Assembly (NCBI RefSeq): GCF_026151205.1
Contig: NC_087084.1
Coordinates: 9,236,894-9,300,893 of the forward strand
Source: Bolinopsis microptera
Taxonomy: Eukaryota > Ctenophora > Tentaculata > Lobata > Bolinopsidae
Direction of reading: 5' to 3'
Length of the DNA stretch: 64,000 nucleotides
Below, one piece after another: positions 59,801 to 62,351 of the stretch. Position 1 is the first letter of the stretch, and every line of letters starts with the position of its first letter. A model generated the notes under the pieces. The model did no database searches. It was given only the letters and a program-made list of their open reading frames with translations, and was not told the origin of the DNA. The translations under genes and the position numbers were made by a program.

Positions 59801-59997
59801 GTGTTTAAAACAAAATATTTAAAAGTTAAATTACGACTAATACTAAAAATGCGAAATTACGACTATAAATTTGAAATAACCTAAAACAAAATATTTAAAA
59901 GTTAAATTACAACTATGAATGTGAGATTACCTTCAGCGTTACCAAGCAACAACACAAAGCAGACTGCGCTGACAATATACTTGTATTTCTCTTTCAT
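108..59997 (-). CDS. Giant secreted or receptor-type protein of ephrin-receptor-like Cys-rich modules (37 exons, 3' end outside window)
   Basis: Thirty-seven coding exons join from 59997 down to 108; each donor begins GT and each acceptor ends AG, and every splice phase matches the next, so 9,364 nt read without a stop (at least 3,121 residues). Exon 1 encodes a signal peptide. The rest is modules of about 47 residues with the pattern CxxC, G-Y-x-C, C-x-x-G-x-Y/F-S and C, typical of the ephrin-receptor-like/GCC2-GCC3 family found in many extracellular proteins. No kinase, membrane span or stop codon lies in the window, so the C-terminus is unseen. Most exons are phase 1-1, which allows duplication without frame loss. 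Introns carry at least five other genes on the opposite strand. Role is probably extracellular (adhesion, matrix or receptor); no specific function can be assigned. It could be a merger of two neighbouring genes, but I found no internal stop or second signal peptide. Confidence 0.88.
418..514 (-). CDS. Exon 36: module segment
   Basis: 97 nt, phase 1 to 2 (PCAAGSYSAEGESTCTACPA). The donor ATG|GTGGGT forms a Trp codon across the junction with exon 37. Confidence 0.76.
776..893 (-). CDS. Exon 35: module segment
   Basis: 118 nt, phase 0 to 1 (CKDCPAGSKCPDSS ... CTACPA). Confidence 0.82.
1030..1124. repeat. GTTACAG 7-bp array at the exon 34 donor
   Basis: The minus strand after the donor reads GTTAGTTACAGGTTACAGGT and continues for about nine imperfect units. 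Confidence 0.85.
1125..1201 (-). CDS. Exon 34: short module segment
   Basis: 77 nt, phase 1 to 0 (FYCPVTVAVIQLPCPTGTYS). The acceptor CCACCTCAG was chosen over an upstream TTACCAG because only it keeps frame with exon 33. Confidence 0.74.
1381..1504 (-). CDS. Exon 33: module segment
   Basis: 124 nt, phase 0 to 1 (CTPCPAGYSCPSTS ... CEKGFFSAG), donor GTGAGT. Confidence 0.83.
1838..1962 (-). CDS. Exon 32: module segment
   Basis: 125 nt, phase 1 to 0 (CEQCPAGKSCYSTN ... CDSGTYSALG). Confidence 0.83.
2181..2369 (-). CDS. Exon 31: one and a half modules
   Basis: 63 codons, phase 1-1 (CTLCPLGKSCD ... CSGCQEGKRCDGGD), donor GTATGT. Confidence 0.84.
3656..4031. repeat. (AAAC)n microsatellite, about 375 bp
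   Basis: About 93 tetranucleotide units with a single visible variant (AGAC near 3897). Long CLFVCLFV-type frames on the minus strand are artefacts. Confidence 0.97.
4045..4202. repeat. AAACTAAC 8-bp array starting at the exon 30 donor
   Basis: On the minus strand the donor of exon 30 is the first GTTAGTTT of about 18 tandem units, which run on into the (AAAC)n tract. Confidence 0.93.
4203..4326 (-). CDS. Exon 30: module segment
   Basis: 124 nt, phase 0 to 1 (PCPQGSYAEKG ... CTKCPAGKYCPSTI). Its donor is the first unit of a GTTAGTTT array. Confidence 0.82.
4754..4869 (-). CDS. Exon 29: module segment
   Basis: 116 nt, phase 1 to 0 (CTAGNYSPQGVFECLTCPAG). Confidence 0.82.
5093..5198 (-). CDS. 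Exon 28: module segment after the 22.7-kb intron
   Basis: 106 nt, phase 0 to 1 (CPGGNSCPSTTSTP ... CTVCPA). It joins exon 27 in frame across intron 5199-27937, which contains the acidic-repeat genes. Confidence 0.82.
5199..7349. other. Left part of the 22.7-kb intron, no gene seen
   Basis: AT-rich sequence. Open frames up to about 100 codons show no recognisable domain, signal peptide or splice context. Confidence 0.6.
7350..7418. promoter_or_regulatory. Clustered CACGTG and AGGTCA motifs
   Basis: Four CACGTG sites and several AGGTCA half-sites lie in a short imperfect tandem repeat (GGTCACGTGCCAAGGTCAC). No gene start was found next to it. Confidence 0.4.
8659..9354. mobile_element. Inverted-repeat element bounded by a G-run and a C-run
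   Basis: The left end is a run of about 17 G and the right end about 29 C. Inside them the sequences mirror each other (CATATTAAAGTATATTAAA). TATTGTG occurs just outside both runs, a possible 7-bp duplication. A CGGGGATATA-type segment appears in both ends. The centre has GTATGCCCAAATATGGGCAT, also found near 23474. No coding capacity. Confidence 0.6.
9408..9512. repeat. (ATAATAACT)n microsatellite
   Basis: AT-rich 9-bp units directly after the C-run of the inverted-repeat element. Confidence 0.85.
9560..12640. other. Intron sequence without a recognised gene
   Basis: Only short frames. The 68-codon minus-strand frame at 11512-11718 (starting MAMPGFGEITLSEL) has protein-like composition but no other support. 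Confidence 0.5.
12651..12726. promoter_or_regulatory. CACGTG (E-box) tandem array upstream of the acidic gene
   Basis: CACGTGCAACTGCTAAAATAG is repeated three times and followed by a fourth CACGTG, 360-430 bp before the acidic gene start. CACGTG is the palindromic site of bHLH factors; use here is inferred. Confidence 0.5.
12800..13081 (+). promoter_or_regulatory. Conserved upstream region of the acidic gene, with acceptor-like AG before ATG
   Basis: It aligns to 18998-19353 upstream of the second copy. TTGTAG ends 7 nt before the ATG (TTGTAG|GTCAGTC). This looks like a 3' splice site for a leader intron or for trans-splicing. The third copy has CTTACAG at the same place. No TATA box can be assigned. 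Confidence 0.5.
13082..14641 (+). CDS. Acidic decapeptide-repeat secreted protein, intact copy
   Basis: A single-exon frame of 519 residues. Residues 1-18 form a signal peptide (MKLWSILLLTLLVALLRA). Next come an acidic lead (NDTDGADSESEVADNG) and about 42 near-perfect decapeptides GDGAAAEADS, each one a 30-nt unit with a net charge near -3. The C-terminal part is EENDDSGAEEGDDGESEE, then SGPADSGYK and a hydrophobic end (VQISFVVFVISLVRNV) that could be a GPI-attachment signal or a membrane anchor. An AATAAA lies at 14896. The repeat has no stop in several frames, so long frames on both strands are artefacts; this one is real because its signal peptide, ends and flanks recur in paralogues. The function of such acidic repeats is unknown; cation binding or a hydrated secretion is possible. 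Confidence 0.82.
   Translation: MKLWSILLLTLLVALLRADEIANDTDGADSESEVADNGAESGDGAAAEADSGDGAAAEADSGDGASAEADSGDGAAAEADSGDGAAAEADSGDGAAAEADSGDGAAAEADSGDGAAAEADSGDGAAAEADSGDGAAAEADSGDGAAAEADSGDGAAAEADSGDGAAAEADSGDGAAAEADSGDGAAAEADSGDGAAAEADSGDGAAAEADSGDGAAAEADSGDGAAAEADSGDGAAAEADSGDGAAAEADSGDGAAAEADSGDGAAAEADSGDGAAAEADSGDGAAAEADSGDGAAAEADSGDGAAAEADSGDGAAAEADSGDGAAAEADSGDGAAAEADSGDGAAAEADSGDGAAAEADSDDGAAAEADSGDGAAAEADSGDGAASETDSGDGAAAEADSGDGAAAEADSGDGAAAEDDSGDGAAAEADSGDGAAAEADSGDGAAAEDDSDDGAVAEDDSDDGAAAESDDSEENDDSGAEEGDDGESEEVSGPADSGYKVQISFVVFVISLVRNVLGW
15426..17606 (+). mobile_element. 5'-truncated RTE-like non-LTR retrotransposon
   Basis: Reverse-transcriptase motifs are clear: KSPGVDGITNEQLKYG-type finger near 16033, DFKAAFDS, a TGQGDIQAP block, DTDYADDMAI (the YADD active site) and the thumb/tail RLRWYGHVVRMPDSRLP. 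The endonuclease is missing. The frame breaks near 15640, in 15800-16040, near 16525 and near 17400, so it is inactive. It is flanked by a 10-bp duplication, CAATCGATGG (15416-15425 and 17607-17616), and ends in short ATGTAA-like repeats rather than poly(A), as RTE elements do. Confidence 0.85.
17835..17940. repeat. CATGATGTCA decamer tract
   Basis: About ten copies of (A)CATGATGTCA with variants. The paralogous tract at 25698-25855 has more copies, including CATGACGTCA. Confidence 0.85.
18411..18478. repeat. TGACGTCA minisatellite (locus 1)
   Basis: A 17-bp unit, TTGGTGACGTCACTACT, in about four copies. TGACGTCA is the CRE palindrome. Related arrays lie at 26273-26342 and 30541-30592. Confidence 0.7.
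18634..18985 (+). mobile_element. tRNA-derived SINE
   Basis: The first ~75 nt look like a tRNA: A-box-like TAGCGTAGTTGG, an anticodon-loop-like TTTGTAA and a B-box AGTTCGAAACC. An unrelated body of about 280 nt follows, ending in an A-rich tail (GATAAAAAAAC). The anticodon stem pairs poorly, so it is a SINE head rather than a working tRNA gene. Confidence 0.7.
19150..19250. mobile_element. 101-bp MITE upstream of the second acidic gene
   Basis: Absent from the paralogous region at about 12988. It is flanked by the 8-bp duplication CTATTAAC (19142-19149, 19251-19258). The ends are imperfect inverted repeats (TTGTATCACGTGG versus TTGTCTTACGTTG). The 8-bp duplication fits hAT-like mobilisation. 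Confidence 0.82.
19354..23207 (+). pseudogene. Second acidic-repeat gene, split by a LINE insertion
   Basis: Start, signal peptide and 3' end match the copy at 13082-14641. The repeat is DDGAVAEAES-like, with a higher-order block bounded by GSESEVADNGAESGDD (starting near 19437, 19879, 20409, 20761, 20992, 22430 and 22751). A poly(A)-tailed LINE (21181-22137) interrupts it with an 11-bp duplication, AAGCCGAGTCG, at 21170-21180 and 22138-22148. The two halves are in the same frame across the insertion (1,827 + 1,059 nt, 962 codons with stop), so the gene was intact when hit. As it stands, the frame from 19354 stops at 21339 and loses the hydrophobic C-terminus. Confidence 0.82.
21181..22137 (+). 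mobile_element. 5'-truncated LINE with RNase H domain and poly(A)
   Basis: One frame reads an RNase H C-terminal half: IIIWSDSLSSIQAI, then IRWIAAHIGLWGNEKADE with the conserved His and Asp. It is followed by a zinc-finger-like CPKCGDEEETVSHFLGQCP and a stop at 21902. The 3' UTR ends in A16-G-A8 and an 11-bp target duplication. This fits I/R1/Jockey-like LINEs. It sits inside the second acidic gene. Little decay is visible. Confidence 0.88.
23420..23831. repeat. Partial copy of the G/C-run-bounded family, ending in C52
   Basis: It shares GTATGCCCAAATATGGGCAT and the following 'gctcataactcag' text with the element at 8659-9354 and ends in 52 consecutive C (23780-23831). The left end is not clear. 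Confidence 0.55.
23905..25668 (-). mobile_element. 3' fragment of a second RTE-like element, carrying a nested TA element
   Basis: On the minus strand it reads RWFGHVSRMPDTRLPKYLFD, GRRSRGRPRKNWRTCVLED and KHWREMI. After a 1,462-bp insertion it resumes with RHKRQFLGAGLSND and a stop, then an AAGT tandem tail at 23908-23930. This is a different, better preserved RTE-like copy than the one at 15426. Confidence 0.8.
23987..25448. mobile_element. 1,462-bp inverted-repeat element with TA duplication and subterminal motif array
   Basis: Perfect inverted ends of at least 24 bp start CGGGTATCGGCCTTACAAAA. TA flanks both ends (23985-23986, 25449-25450). Removing the element plus one TA restores the host RTE reading frame (MIRHKRQF). 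Internally GCCTTACAAAATGAC occurs three times in the left part (ending 24010, 24193, 24360), and its complement GTCATTTTGT(G/A)AGGC occurs seven times to the right (24526, 24881, 24904, 25050, 25073, 25408, 25425). No transposase frame is present. TA duplication suggests Tc1/mariner-type mobilisation. Confidence 0.8.
25698..25855. repeat. CATGATGTCA decamer tract, second copy
   Basis: Longer version of the tract at 17835, in the duplicated upstream region of the third acidic gene. Confidence 0.85.
26273..26342. repeat. TGACGTCA minisatellite (locus 2)
   Basis: Same 17-bp unit as at 18411, in the paralogous upstream region of the third acidic gene; one unit carries TGATGTCA. Confidence 0.7.
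26387..26847. repeat. Palindrome-rich TATAGCCGGC block
   Basis: Dozens of GCCGGCTATAAGCCGGC-like palindromes. A longer inverted pair flanks them (AAGATATTAACTCAAC near 26612 and its complement near 26785). The paralogous upstream region lacks it. Cruciform formation is likely. Confidence 0.85.
26884..27623 (+). pseudogene. Third, divergent acidic-repeat gene with a damaged start and end
   Basis: The family start ATGAAGCTGTGG is kept at 26884 but meets TAA after five codons. The signal peptide and acidic body continue in the -1 frame (26892-27623, about 240 codons: LKLFTLCILTALLAHLRA, then units such as SDAGEEEDDSG and GDGDAGEREGNS). One missing T in a T-run would explain it. At the 3' end a stop comes before the hydrophobic tail that the other copies have, although the DNA of that tail is still recognisable (near 27601-27680). 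Either a pseudogene or a gene with altered expression; the remaining body has no stops. Confidence 0.65.
27938..28062 (-). CDS. Exon 27: module segment beside the TGTTACAG satellite
   Basis: 125 nt, phase 1 to 0 (CAGCPAGQSCSNGN ... CAAGTYSTRG). The acceptor AG lies inside the edge of an 840-bp satellite. Confidence 0.8.
28063..28905. repeat. TGTTACAG satellite, about 840 bp, abutting the exon 27 acceptor
   Basis: Tandem GTGTTACA units with variants (GTGGTACA, GTGCAGTG, CATTGTTACA) form higher-order blocks of about 130-190 bp. Three open plus-strand frames through it are artefacts. Confidence 0.95.
29020..29118 (-). CDS. Exon 26: module segment
   Basis: 33 codons, phase 1-1 (CTDCPVGHHCSSTT ... 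PCDAG), donor GTATGT. Confidence 0.82.
29150..29226. repeat. TTAATTGG array near the exon 26 acceptor
   Basis: Imperfect 8-bp units beginning about 30 bp from the acceptor on the intron side. Confidence 0.75.
29601..31314 (+). CDS. Multi-pass membrane protein, unknown family (4 exons), nested in giant gene
   Basis: Exons 29601-29802, 30049-30200, 30609-30789 and 30989-31314 give about 286 residues. A Pro-rich N-terminus (PDPNPPDPSPASPPTT) is followed by about six hydrophobic segments: around PNLYLLWTLLHLP, SSIFITRLLATFSEVSW, PPICILAQCFVWSSIIL, FFWFLLFIINTGINLVFL, ILITLSLLHGALYLPW and CYWVVMPVWLATIVW. There is no signal peptide. The 29802 donor (G|GTATCA) keeps frame; a stronger donor at 29818 (TTCAG|GTTAGT) does not, so either the weaker site is used or the gene is damaged there. 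Exons 2-4 join in consistent phase. It lies antisense between exons 26 and 25 of the giant gene. I do not recognise the family. Confidence 0.75.
30474..30600 (+). repeat. Partial duplicate of exon 3 with TGACGTCA repeats
   Basis: 30474-30540 repeats the acceptor and first ~50 nt of exon 3 of the membrane-protein gene (CTCAGGCAGCTAAAGATCTC). It is separated from the real exon by three units of a 17-bp TTGGTGACGTCACTACT repeat. The copy has no donor and probably is not used. Confidence 0.7.
31837..31917 (-). CDS. Exon 25: short module segment
   Basis: 27 codons, phase 1-1 (CHECPAGSKCPTAG), donor A|GTAAGTT. The next intron (29119-31836) hosts a plus-strand membrane-protein gene. Confidence 0.8.
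31972..32075. repeat. Dispersed repeat, copy 1
   Basis: About 100 bp containing GACCGTCGACGAGTCCAACT; the reverse complement recurs at about 62352-62450. Confidence 0.75.
32229..32342 (-). CDS. Exon 24: module segment
   Basis: 38 codons, phase 1-1 (SSCVPCPGGFPCSSG ... CTTGTYSPE). Confidence 0.83.
32635..32794 (-). CDS. Exon 23: module segment
   Basis: 160 nt, phase 0 to 1 (CESCPAGQSCVDKT ... CLVCPV). Confidence 0.83.
32959..33071 (-). CDS. Exon 22: module segment
   Basis: 113 nt, phase 1 to 0 (CNSCPVGYFCPDKDQ ... ICPMGSFSDG). Acceptor TTTTTTAG. Confidence 0.83.
33292..33426 (-). CDS. Exon 21: module
   Basis: 45 codons, phase 1-1 (CKSCTEGHYCPHPS ... PCPSGYYQTAT). Confidence 0.85.
33486..33625 (-). 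mobile_element. Reverse-oriented fragment of the same LINE family
   Basis: The reverse complement matches 35285-35405 (CCAGATTCAAAACTCTTTGG, GACAACACGTTCCTGTAGAA). A run of about 22 G has grown inside it at 33580-33600. Confidence 0.65.
35044..35425 (+). mobile_element. LINE reverse-transcriptase C-terminal fragment
   Basis: The frame reads LGAVQRSFTRMISGCQYLNY, WERLKLLNLPSLQRRRERYI and later SRFKTLWGVPETMDNTFL and a stop, the usual end of CR1/Jockey-type ORF2 proteins. The frame is broken at the left. Fragment only. Confidence 0.72.
35586..35729 (-). CDS. Exon 20: module
   Basis: 48 codons, phase 1-1 (CKICPVNSQCSD ... CLICPAGSVCDGG). Confidence 0.85.
35745..35850. repeat. TACGTATTTG 10-bp array near the exon 20 acceptor
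   Basis: About ten units of TAYGTATTTG lie on the intron side, within about 20 bp of the acceptor. Confidence 0.85.
36006..36306. repeat. 57-bp minisatellite copying the exon 19 end and donor
   Basis: About five extra copies of the last ~50 nt of exon 19 plus its GTTAGTGTTA donor, differing by a few bases (GAGGAACAAGG versus GAGGGACAAGG). Confidence 0.9.
36307..36470 (-). CDS. Exon 19: module segment with duplicated donor region
   Basis: 164 nt, phase 2 to 1, ending CPSGYYSNTRG. The last ~50 nt plus donor are repeated about five more times downstream (36006-36306), each with a GTTAGTG donor, so the true donor among the copies cannot be proved from sequence. Confidence 0.75.
36674..36730. 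repeat. TGACGTCA repeat in intron 18
   Basis: Three units of about 20 bp (GATGACGTCATGAGTCTT-like), ending just inside the intron after exon 18. Confidence 0.6.
36742..36868 (-). CDS. Exon 18: module segment
   Basis: 127 nt, phase 1 to 2 (STCTPCDGGYKCSKT ... CLTCPGGF), donor GTAAGTT. The acceptor is the less common AAG. Confidence 0.82.
37714..37869 (-). CDS. Exon 17: module segment
   Basis: 52 codons, phase 1-1 (CKPCPAGSHCPDSN ... CNQCPGGEYADQT). Confidence 0.85.
38058..41843 (-). CDS. Exon 16: 3,786-nt exon, about 27 modules in a higher-order repeat
   Basis: One uninterrupted exon of 1,262 codons (residues about 998-2259), phase 1-1, acceptor ATTTCAG and donor GTTTTCTG. It is built from about 27 Cys-rich modules in a higher-order repeat. 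The anchor tgtactctttacactcg recurs at 38521, 39361, 40201, 40762 and 41602, so spacings are 840, 840, 561 and 840 nt: six-module units with one four-module unit. Copies differ at few positions, which points to recent unequal exchange or gene conversion. Such a long exon beside typical 80-190-nt exons suggests expansion inside the exon or loss of introns. Overlapping plus-strand open frames of about 120-150 codons are antisense shadows. Confidence 0.92.
42464..42604 (-). CDS. Exon 15: 47-residue module
   Basis: 141 nt, phase 1-1 (CQSCTAGYKCQNGG ... CSSCDPGYYADQK), donor GTAAGAG. Confidence 0.87.
43230..43312. repeat. AACCTGGTAACCTGGC array at the exon 14 donor
   Basis: Imperfect 8-bp units GTTACCAG/GTTGCCAG begin exactly at the donor on the minus strand. 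Confidence 0.82.
43313..43414 (-). CDS. Exon 14: short module segment
   Basis: 34 codons, phase 1-1 (CSDCPDFNSLLGSCMCPDGT). Its donor is followed directly by a degenerate GTTACCAGGTTGCCAG repeat. Confidence 0.8.
43579..43719 (-). CDS. Exon 13: 47-residue module
   Basis: A 141-nt phase 1-1 exon of the same subfamily as exons 6-8 (STCLPCDEGYKCVGG), with a divergent end (CQLCPYGTSNNVS). Confidence 0.87.
43910..44332 (-). CDS. Exon 12: 423-nt three-module exon, cassette copy a
   Basis: Phase 1-1, 141 codons, near-identical to exons 9-11. Receptor A sits in the intron between this exon and exon 11. Confidence 0.9.
44735..44764 (+). promoter_or_regulatory. Upstream mini-frame overlapping the receptor A start (TGATG)
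   Basis: A nine-codon frame (MLRAFVLLF) starts 7 nt after a CCACAG acceptor-like site and its TGA shares one base with the receptor ATG. Receptor B has the same arrangement at 49234-49263 (MLSAFVLLF). This is the layout expected for termination-reinitiation control; its effect is inferred. Confidence 0.5.
44764..47017 (+). CDS. Receptor A: type I Cys-rich receptor with tyrosine-motif tail (2 exons)
   Basis: Exon 1 (44764-44827) encodes a signal peptide (MPAMILSLLLLLFGF...). Intron 44828-45191 has GTAAGT and TTTCAG ends, and phase 1 joins exon 2 (45192-47017), giving 629 residues. After the signal comes a divergent SRCR-like domain (about residues 23-75, with VCSYDYDINSRSALLLCQEM), then ephrin-receptor-like/TNFR-like Cys repeats to about 440, one membrane span (about 446-468), a basic stop (ERRKK) and a 155-residue tail. 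Tail tyrosines: Y532 (YSVL), Y555 (YSEP), Y572 (YDTM), Y596 (YNVL), Y624 (YNTL). YxxP, YxxM and YxxL are known SH2-binding forms; signalling here is inferred. It is nested antisense between exons 12 and 11 of the giant gene and is a tandem paralogue of receptor B. Confidence 0.88.
47504..47799. mobile_element. hAT-like MITE copy 1 (296 bp)
   Basis: Inverted ends CAGTGGCGTAACG and CGTTACGCCACTG with an 8-bp duplication GTGCTTAT on each side (47496-47503, 47800-47807). The paralogous flank after receptor B (about 52539) holds one uninterrupted GTGCTTAT, i.e. the empty site. The body is rich in GGGGGGCGCC tracts. Confidence 0.92.
48034..48456 (-). CDS. Exon 11: 423-nt three-module exon, cassette copy b
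   Basis: Phase 1-1, 141 codons, near-identical to exons 9, 10 and 12. Receptor B sits in the intron on its 5' side. Confidence 0.9.
48620..49095. repeat. Extra ~470-bp segment upstream of receptor B
   Basis: Receptor A has no counterpart at this place. It begins with a doubled TTAATAAAACAAATATT and shows no open frame or clear terminal repeats; probably a short inserted repeat of unknown class. Confidence 0.5.
49234..49263 (+). promoter_or_regulatory. Upstream mini-frame overlapping the receptor B start (TGATG)
   Basis: Counterpart of the element at 44735. Length and the TGATG overlap are kept while one codon differs (AGC for AGA). Confidence 0.5.
49263..52102 (+). CDS. Receptor B: type I Cys-rich receptor, paralogue of A (2 exons)
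   Basis: Exon 1 is 49263-49326, intron 49327-49673, exon 2 49674-52102; 830 residues. Signal peptide and SRCR-like domain match receptor A. The ectodomain is longer because a 519-nt (173-residue) block, 50153-50671, is followed by an almost identical second copy, 50672-51190. The membrane span is at about residues 683-707 with a KRKK stop. The tail has Y748 (YCVL), Y773 (IVYETI, which fits the ITIM consensus), Y797 (YNVL) and Y825 (YNTL). It lacks the YSEP and YDTM motifs of A. Both genes end in the same 3' region with an AATAAA signal. Nested between exons 11 and 10 of the giant gene. Confidence 0.88.
52766..53188 (-). CDS. Exon 10: 423-nt three-module exon, cassette copy c
   Basis: Same length, phase and almost the same sequence as exons 9, 11 and 12. 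It lies in the duplicated cassette that has lost its nested receptor gene (see 53189-53534). Confidence 0.9.
53189..53534. other. Scar of a deleted receptor gene in the third cassette
   Basis: The left part matches the intron upstream of receptors A and B up to 'CACCTATGGAGGAAAATTGAG'-like sequence near 53342. It then jumps directly to the region downstream of the receptor stop codons (CGTTAAAAGTCAATATTTG). A whole receptor gene of at least 3 kb is missing between them. Confidence 0.8.
53535..53957 (-). CDS. Exon 9: 423-nt three-module exon, cassette copy d
   Basis: A phase 1-1 exon of 141 codons with three modules (CEECEEGHMCNTTTSTPC, CLGCPGGYECTE and others). It is nearly identical to exons 10-12. 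Unlike them its acceptor flank reads CCATATTCCAG, so it marks the outer edge of the duplicated array. Confidence 0.9.
54128..54268 (-). CDS. Exon 8: 47-residue module, tandem copy 3
   Basis: A 141-nt phase 1-1 exon with CHICPDGRYTESQ. The intron on its 5' side (54269-54739) carries a hAT-like MITE absent from the matching intron between exons 7 and 6. Confidence 0.88.
54326..54614. mobile_element. hAT-like MITE copy 2 (289 bp)
   Basis: Same family as 47504-47799 in the opposite orientation, with 8-bp duplications TAGTCAAG (54318-54325, 54615-54622). It lies in the intron between exons 8 and 7. Confidence 0.92.
54740..54880 (-). CDS. Exon 7: 47-residue module, tandem copy 2
   Basis: A 141-nt phase 1-1 exon, near-identical to exons 6 and 8 (A-S-T-C-LPCDEGYKC ... 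CPDGRYTESQ). Confidence 0.88.
55072..55212 (-). CDS. Exon 6: 47-residue module, tandem copy 1
   Basis: A phase 1-1 exon of exactly 141 nt beginning V-S-T-C-LPCDEGYKCVGG. Exons 6, 7, 8 and 13 are close copies, and parts of their introns also align, so whole exon-intron units were duplicated. Confidence 0.88.
55371..55505 (-). CDS. Exon 5: one ephrin-receptor-like module
   Basis: A phase 1-1 exon of 45 codons (CELCPDGYSC ... CITCPDGKYSGSQ). Confidence 0.85.
55718..55799 (-). CDS. Exon 4: ephrin-receptor-like module segment
   Basis: Residues about 93-119, phase 0 to 1, reading DCPEGKISSAG and CTSCDAGTYTSS. Acceptor TGCCCAG, donor GTTACAC. Confidence 0.8.
56360..56444 (-). CDS. Exon 3: ephrin-receptor-like module segment
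   Basis: Residues about 65-92, phase 2 to 0. It contains VPCPAGSYRETRGG and NDCV; joined to exon 4 this makes the CxxC pair typical of the module. Confidence 0.8.
56445..59635. other. Intron 2 of the giant gene, no gene seen
   Basis: No coding sequence with support was found. A C-rich run (C13-TCA-C16-type, 59558-59603) lies close to the exon 2 donor. Confidence 0.6.
59636..59759 (-). CDS. Exon 2: Cys-rich N-terminal segment
   Basis: Residues about 23-64. Phase 1 to 2. It holds an atypical Cys cluster (CDDCLCDD) before the first CESCPTGHY module half. The donor is GTGAGT. A C-rich low-complexity tract lies just downstream in the intron. Confidence 0.8.
59931..59997 (-). CDS. Exon 1: start codon and signal peptide of the giant Cys-rich gene
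   Basis: The ATG at 59997 opens a basic start (MKEKYK) followed by a hydrophobic core (IVSAVCFVLLLGNA), a classic signal peptide of about 21 residues. It ends in phase 1 at a GTAATC donor and fits exon 2. Confidence 0.82.
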
Positions 59998-60806
59998 TCA
60001 GTTCCGTAACAAGTTATTTATATTTCTAGATTATTCTTCAAGCAATACTAAATAAATATGTTGTTAAGTGGTTTGTTAAATAGTAAAATATACTTAAATC
60101 AATAGAAGACTGACAGTTTTTGACACTAGCAAAGTAAAACAGTTCATTGTAAGCTGCCAAGTTTTGTGCCACTATGGTGTAACCCCCATGTGAGACTGTA
60201 AATGTGTAATACAATGTAATAGGAATCTAAAACAGGGACGATTCCCAAACTTTCAAGACTTGAACTCATAAGTCTGCACAGCTGTACCCTGTTAACAACT
60301 TCAGATACTTCAGATACTTCAAATCAAATCAAATCGAATAAAATCAAACAGCAATGACACAAACATCATTACACGTCATTGTATGTATTTCTACATAAAA
60401 ATTTATAAATTAAAACAAAATGCTAGGATAAGACAAAATCTAACAAATTATGCTTTCCACTACAGCTATATAACTAAATAAACGTTTTTAGCAACGTAAA
60501 ATGTTTTTTAGCAACATGGGGATTAAACCTAAGATGTTCATTATTCTTTTCTTTATAATTAGTTGAACGTAGTTGGTTCCTTAATTCTTCCTAACACTTA
60601 ATTCGAAACATTCCAAAAATAACAATCTGCTCACTCATACCCAGGTCAAACACTCATTGTGCAAGTGTTGGAAAGCTGTTTACCTGCCTGATCCCACCCC
60701 ATATTACCTGATCGGTAACAAATCAGCACCTAGCACCAGTGATAAATTGAAAAATAATGTTCCTAGAAGGGCCGGGTATCAGCACGAACAAGACGGAATA
60801 TCAAGT
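59998..60806. other. Region upstream of the giant gene
   Basis: The promoter should lie here, but I see no convincing TATA box or initiator. A CAAATCAAATCAAATCGAAT microrepeat is at 60320-60345. Confidence 0.4.
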
Positions 60807-60810
60807 TTAA

Positions 60811-61043
60811 CCCATTAGGGACGATAGGGTCGTTTTTATGATCCACCTTTTCTAGAGGACAAGCCAAATTACTAAACGCTATAACGAATCTATAGCATAT
60901 ATACTCAACATTTATTGGGCTACAGAATAGGTAGCCCAATAAATTTTGAGCAGATATGCTATAGATTCGTTATAGCGTTTAGAAATTTGGTTTGTCCTCT
61001 AGAAAAGGTGGATCATAAAAACGACCCTATCGTCCCTAATGGG
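60811..61043. mobile_element. piggyBac-like MITE (233 bp, TTAA flanks)
   Basis: A nearly perfect palindrome with arms of about 90 bp, ends CCCATTAGGGACGATAGGGT, and TTAA on both sides (60807-60810, 61044-61047). TTAA targets and CCC ends are the piggyBac signature. It is upstream of the giant gene start. Confidence 0.88.
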
Positions 61044-62351
61044 TTAATCACGTCAAGAACAACGCAATTAAGACATTGAGGACTTATTATTATTATTATT
61101 AAATCTTAGATAGCTAATAATTTAATTAATTATTAACAGGCCCCTTAACCTGGGCAATAACATACGCTTTATAAATTATATAAACAAATTCAAGTCTAAA
61201 TTCCGATTTTGCTAACTGTTTCTTAAGATCTGTTTCGGTCTTTAGTGGGAGTTCCCACATTTGCTGGTTGAGGACTAACACAGTTATGAGTGCAGAATCT
61301 ACATCGAGGAAGAATGGGGTTATAGGTTTAAAAGGAAGAAGGCAACCGTTTGATCAACTGGTTCTATGATAACTGTTTCATCTCACCCAACATCAAGAGC
61401 ACGAAAACAATCCTCAAACCCTGAGAATGATGAGATGGAATGTAATCAACCAGAAACCTGACGCAGAATCTGTCTACCAAAAAGGACACGATAGCGGACA
61501 ATGCTTTTGAGTCCTGGGAGGAAAAAAGCTTTTGATGATATCGTGAACAAGCTTTGAACATGTTATCTCACAAGTCGAAATAAAAATGCTCACTGGTACA
61601 TTTGGGTGAAATAATATTTGGACGAGTATCATCACTATCAGTCAAATAATGGATAATGATTAATTCACTTCTGTAGTACACTCAGATCAACATCAAGCAA
61701 TGGTTCGGTTTTGGAACTGACCGGATATCCGGCTGCATCCAGTTGCATATTCAACCAGAAATTTATTTTTAAATGTTCCTGAAATGCATATTTTTGTATA
61801 ACTTCTTGCTAAGGGGCATCCAGTCAGTGCTCTCAGTGAACAGTGAATTTATGGTAGCTGTTTCACATAGCCATGTGTCTACGCGTACTGCCTTCGGCGG
61901 TCGCGCGCTACTGCAAGCGAGAGGGCTTTGGTTAGAGCAAGGTAGCTGTCAACGAATATTAAAGACCCGTTTATATAAGATTTTGGGTAACACAAAGAAA
62001 AGAGTCAAAGCAGGTACTCACACCAATGATAAAACAATAATTTACTCATGAGCATTGCTAGCAGAGGGTTTTTACTTTATTGTGGTAAGCAAACCTGTTG
62101 ATCATTGTTAATGATTTGGCCCGGCGCGCGCTACTTCGTAGCACTTGCCAATAATAACGGGAGCTAAAGCGGAATCACTGAATAATTAGCCTGCAACTTT
62201 TGATAACAATGAGTTCAATGTTGGTCTTTGCCTGATCTTGTATAGGTTTTGGATCTTTATTTTTTATTCCCAGCATGCAGCAAAAGTTACTGGCTGGTGG
62301 TGGTACTAGAGTTGGTTTAATTTAAACAGACGGCTTGACCTCGCACACGAC

